Assembly: GCA_030683815.1 (NCBI GenBank)
Contig: JAUXPJ010000019.1
Location: forward strand, 1 to 64,000
Direction of reading: 5' to 3'
Origin: Flavobacteriaceae bacterium
Lineage (GTDB): Bacteria > Bacteroidota > Bacteroidia > Flavobacteriales > Flavobacteriaceae
Length of the DNA stretch: 64,000 nt
The position numbers and the translations under genes were made by a program. Below the pieces are notes generated by a model, which was not told where the DNA came from, searched no databases, and worked only from the letters and a program-made list of their open reading frames with translations. This document shows, piece after piece, positions 63,267 through 64,000 of the stretch; position 1 is the first letter of the stretch, and each line of letters starts with the position of its first letter.

Positions 63267-64000
63267 TTAATTTTCGTTGTATTCACCCATTTTGGAATAT
63301 TTTTCCATTCGTTTTTCTACGAGTTTCTGAGGTGATAATTTTTTTAAATCTTTATAAGCTTTTAAAATTGTTTTTTCAACTTCTTTATAAGCATTTTCTC
63401 TATCTAAATGGGCACCACCAATTGGTTCTTTAATAATACCATCTATTAACTTCAACTTCTTCATATCGATAGCTGTTAATTTAAGCGCTTCGGCAGCCTG
63501 TTCTTTAAACTCCCAACTTCTCCATAAAATAGAGGAACAAGATTCAGGAGAAATAACGGTGTACCAGGTATTTTCCATCATATAAACTCTATCACCGACG
63601 CCAATTCCCAAGGCACCGCCTGAAGCACCTTCACCAATAACAATGGAAATAATAGGCACTTTTAAAATGGTCATTTCATAAATATTTCTCGCAATCGCTT
63701 CTCCCTGTCCGCGTTCTTCAGCTTCCATTCCCGGATAAGCGCCCGGTGTATCTAATAAAGTAACTACAGGAATTCCAAATTTTTCAGCCATTCTCATTAA
63801 ACGAAGTGCTTTGCGATATCCTTCAGGATTTGACATTCCGAAATTACGATATTGTCTGGTTTTGGTATTATATCCTTTTTGCTGGCCAATAATCATAAAA
63901 GATTGATCACCAATTTTTCCTAATCCGCCAACCATCGCTTTATCATCACCAACAGAACGATCGCCATGAAGTTCCATAAAAGTATCTTTTGTCAGCGCTT
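63267..64000 (-). CDS. accA: Acetyl-CoA carboxylase carboxyltransferase subunit alpha (5' part outside window)
   Basis: The C-terminal 244 codons of AccA run off the right edge; the frame stays open through base 64000 ([14 protein letters not shown]). AccA transfers the carboxyl group from biotin to acetyl-CoA, the first step of fatty acid synthesis, with AccD. Family segments are [61 protein letters not shown] and [12 protein letters not shown]. An internal ATG at 63977 is not the start. Confidence 0.96.
   Translation of the reverse strand, partial: ALTKDTFMELHGDRSVGDDKAMVGGLGKIGDQSFMIIGQQKGYNTKTRQYRNFGMSNPEGYRKALRLMRMAEKFGIPVVTLLDTPGAYPGMEAEERGQGEAIARNIYEMTILKVPIISIVIGEGASGGALGIGVGDRVYMMENTWYTVISPESCSSILWRSWEFKEQAAEALKLTAIDMKKLKLIDGIIKEPIGGAHLDRENAYKEVEKTILKAYKDLKKLSPQKLVEKRMEKYSKMGEYNEN

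Overview
The window comes from an AT-rich member of the Bacteroidota, almost certainly class Flavobacteriia. The signs are a SusC/SusD polysaccharide utilisation locus, a type IX secretion (Por) C-terminal sorting domain, several TAnnTTTG-type -7 promoter elements, lipoproteins with short lipoboxes, and the family make-up of the housekeeping genes. No plasmid or phage backbone was seen.

Layout. 1-4.7 kb: end of dnaN, an AcpH-like phosphodiesterase, gamma-glutamyltransferase, a methyltransferase, a tiny secreted peptide and a membrane protein. 4.7-4.9 kb: a 170-bp MITE-like element with terminal inverted repeats and a 6-bp target duplication. 5.2-27.4 kb: a maltodextrin/starch locus. The leftward arm encodes a permease, beta-phosphoglucomutase, a GH65 phosphorylase, two GH13 enzymes and a GH31 enzyme. 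A LacI-type regulator sits beside the divergent susC-susD-susE-amylase-lipoprotein arm. Two palindromes between lacI and susC are probable operators. The SusD protein carries an internal copy of the starch-binding module found three times in SusE.

27.8-31.0 kb: an arsenic detoxification cluster (arsR, arsM, LMW-PTP-type arsenate reductase, ACR3 pump) with ArsR-type palindromes. 31.1-42.1 kb: the most unusual part. A PhnD-like lipoprotein, a histidine kinase and an NtrC-type sigma-54 activator form an AioXSR/ArxXSR-like sensory trio. They are followed by a well-formed sigma-54 promoter and then a beta-barrel porin, a four-cluster Fe-S subunit, a 1080-residue Tat-exported molybdopterin catalytic subunit, a dedicated TatA, a MobB-like P-loop protein and a Crp/Fnr regulator. 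This looks like an oxyanion respiratory module (tetrathionate/selenite/arsenate reductase superfamily) that is induced by its substrate. Its substrate cannot be fixed from sequence, no quinol-interacting membrane subunit is encoded, and the adjacent moaA is only a broken N-terminal stub. moaE and moaD lie on the other strand.

43.3-64 kb: three tRNA genes (Arg, Pro, Ser), then ordinary chromosome: a PgpH-type HD phosphodiesterase, an FAD reductase, a thiolase, an NlpC/P60 peptidase, a TPR protein, gyrA, clpC, a metallo-hydrolase, an unknown lipoprotein, a PhzF protein, hutH, a TlpA-like thioredoxin, the NAD(P)HX repair enzyme and the 3' part of accA. A diverged relative of the MITE-like element lies before accA.
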